DNA from: a bacterium
GTDB taxonomy: Bacteria; Desulfobacterota; UBA8473
Length of the DNA: 5,684 bases
Assembly (NCBI GenBank): GCA_009773075.1
Contig: WOUX01000107.1
Span: 1-5,684 of the forward strand
Direction of reading: 5' to 3'
Positions 5,308-5,684 of this stretch are shown in pieces. Position 1 is the first letter of the stretch; each line of letters begins with the position of its first letter. The notes beneath the pieces were generated by a model, which searched no databases, was not told the origin of the DNA, and saw only the letters and a program-made list of their open reading frames with translations. Made by a program: the position numbers and the translations under genes.

Positions 5308-5389
5308 GAGACCAAGAAAGGGGCGCTGGGCGAAAAGGTGAGGAAAAACCGGATGGATTATAGAACTTGCTGAATAAACGACACAAAAT

Positions 5390-5393
5390 GGAG
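5390..5393 (+). promoter_or_regulatory. Ribosome binding site facing an ATA codon
   Basis: GGAG ends 8 bases before ATA 5402, the codon at which a normal signal peptide (x-T-K-K-C-I-I-S) would begin. No ATG, GTG or TTG lies in frame at that distance; the nearest in-frame ATG is 5426. Confidence 0.45.
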
Positions 5394-5401
5394 AAAACTA
5401 T

Positions 5402-5684
5402 ATAACAAAAAAATGCATCATCTCAATGATCTTGATACTTTTTCTCGCCTGTGCAGGAGGTATGGTTAGCCCTGCTCATTCCAGGGAATCTCGCAGTGAC
5501 AAAAAATATGAAATCACCTTTGTCGAACTTGGATCAGTAGGATGCATACCATGCCGCATGATGCAGCCCGTGATGGAAAGACTGGAAAATGACTTCGCAG
5601 GGAAAGTAAGGGTCGTATTCTACGATGTCTGGACAAGAGAGGGGAAACCGTATGCAAAGCAATACAGAATAGGAGCAATTCCTA
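5402..5684 (+). CDS. Exported thioredoxin-fold protein with CIPC active site (3' end beyond window; start uncertain)
   Basis: The open frame running to the right edge encodes a Sec-type signal sequence TKKCIISMILILFLACAGG, a likely cut near AHS before RES, then a thioredoxin domain: EITFVELGSVGCIPCRMMQP with the redox pair Cys48-Ile-Pro-Cys51, ERLENDFAGKVRVVFYDV, and YRIGAIP, whose Pro94 is the expected cis-proline. Numbering counts ATA 5402 as residue 1. Such periplasmic thioredoxins reduce or exchange disulfides in exported proteins and often work with a CcdA-type membrane partner; the next gene is not visible. The frame is open from 5378 (after TAA 5375-5377) but contains no ATG, GTG or TTG before ATG 5426, which would cut into the hydrophobic core. 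ATA 5402 has a GGAG 8 bases upstream. Loss of one TA from TATATA at 5399-5404 would instead join ATG 5388 to this frame, so a start-codon mutation, an indel or a sequencing error are all open. Confidence 0.8.
   Translation, partial: MTKKCIISMILILFLACAGGMVSPAHSRESRSDKKYEITFVELGSVGCIPCRMMQPVMERLENDFAGKVRVVFYDVWTREGKPYAKQYRIGAIP

Noticed and set aside
5413..5469. ATG 5413 frame (MHHLNDLDTFSRLC...) as a separate small gene
   Set aside because: It is out of frame with the signal peptide and thioredoxin domain, stops after 18 codons and shows no features.

Overview
The window looks like part of the chromosome of a moderate-GC, Gram-negative, probably anaerobic bacterium. Desulfobacterota, Nitrospirota or a related uncultured lineage is my guess, based on three things: a stand-alone PF04060-type Fe-S protein, a SPASM radical SAM enzyme, and intergenic GTTCAC/GTGAAC repeats. 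No rRNA, tRNA, CRISPR array or recognisable transposase is visible. The taxonomic placement is inference, not a match.

Left half (1-2615, minus strand): a three-gene operon read right to left. It has a strong sigma70-type promoter (2587-2615), then a CelD/FemAB-like GNAT acyltransferase (1450-2493), then an MshA-like GT4 glycosyltransferase (192-1433), then the first 31 codons of a PIG-L/LmbE sugar N-deacetylase that runs off the left edge. An imperfect GTTCAC/GTGAAC inverted repeat lies between the last two genes. Glycosyltransferase plus de-N-acetylase plus acyltransferase is the logic of mycothiol or bacillithiol assembly, but it would also fit a glycolipid or polysaccharide pathway. No cysteine ligase is visible.

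Middle (2663-3966, minus strand): a single-gene unit with its own promoter (3938-3966) and intrinsic terminator (2663-2701). It encodes a radical SAM/SPASM enzyme resembling the NirJ/AhbC/AhbD group. It keeps the second auxiliary-cluster cysteine set, but the cysteines usual around the central PNG motif are Asp and Phe.

Right half (4102-5684, plus strand, divergent from the radical SAM gene): a redox-flavoured series. It begins with an apparent remnant of a small TM0996-type thioredoxin (18 codons, first active-site Cys changed to Tyr, then a stop). Next come a small exported OB-fold-like protein (4226-4684), a PF04060-type Fe-S protein (4792-5307) and an exported CIPC thioredoxin cut by the right edge. 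The exported OB-like gene is bracketed by a two-block inverted repeat (4171-4196 and 4694-4721), the most unexpected structure here. The secreted thioredoxin has no normal start codon at the expected place: a well-placed GGAG faces an ATA.

For three genes the longest ORF begins at a non-ATG codon; Shine-Dalgarno positions favour shorter ATG starts at 2493, 3866 and 4226.
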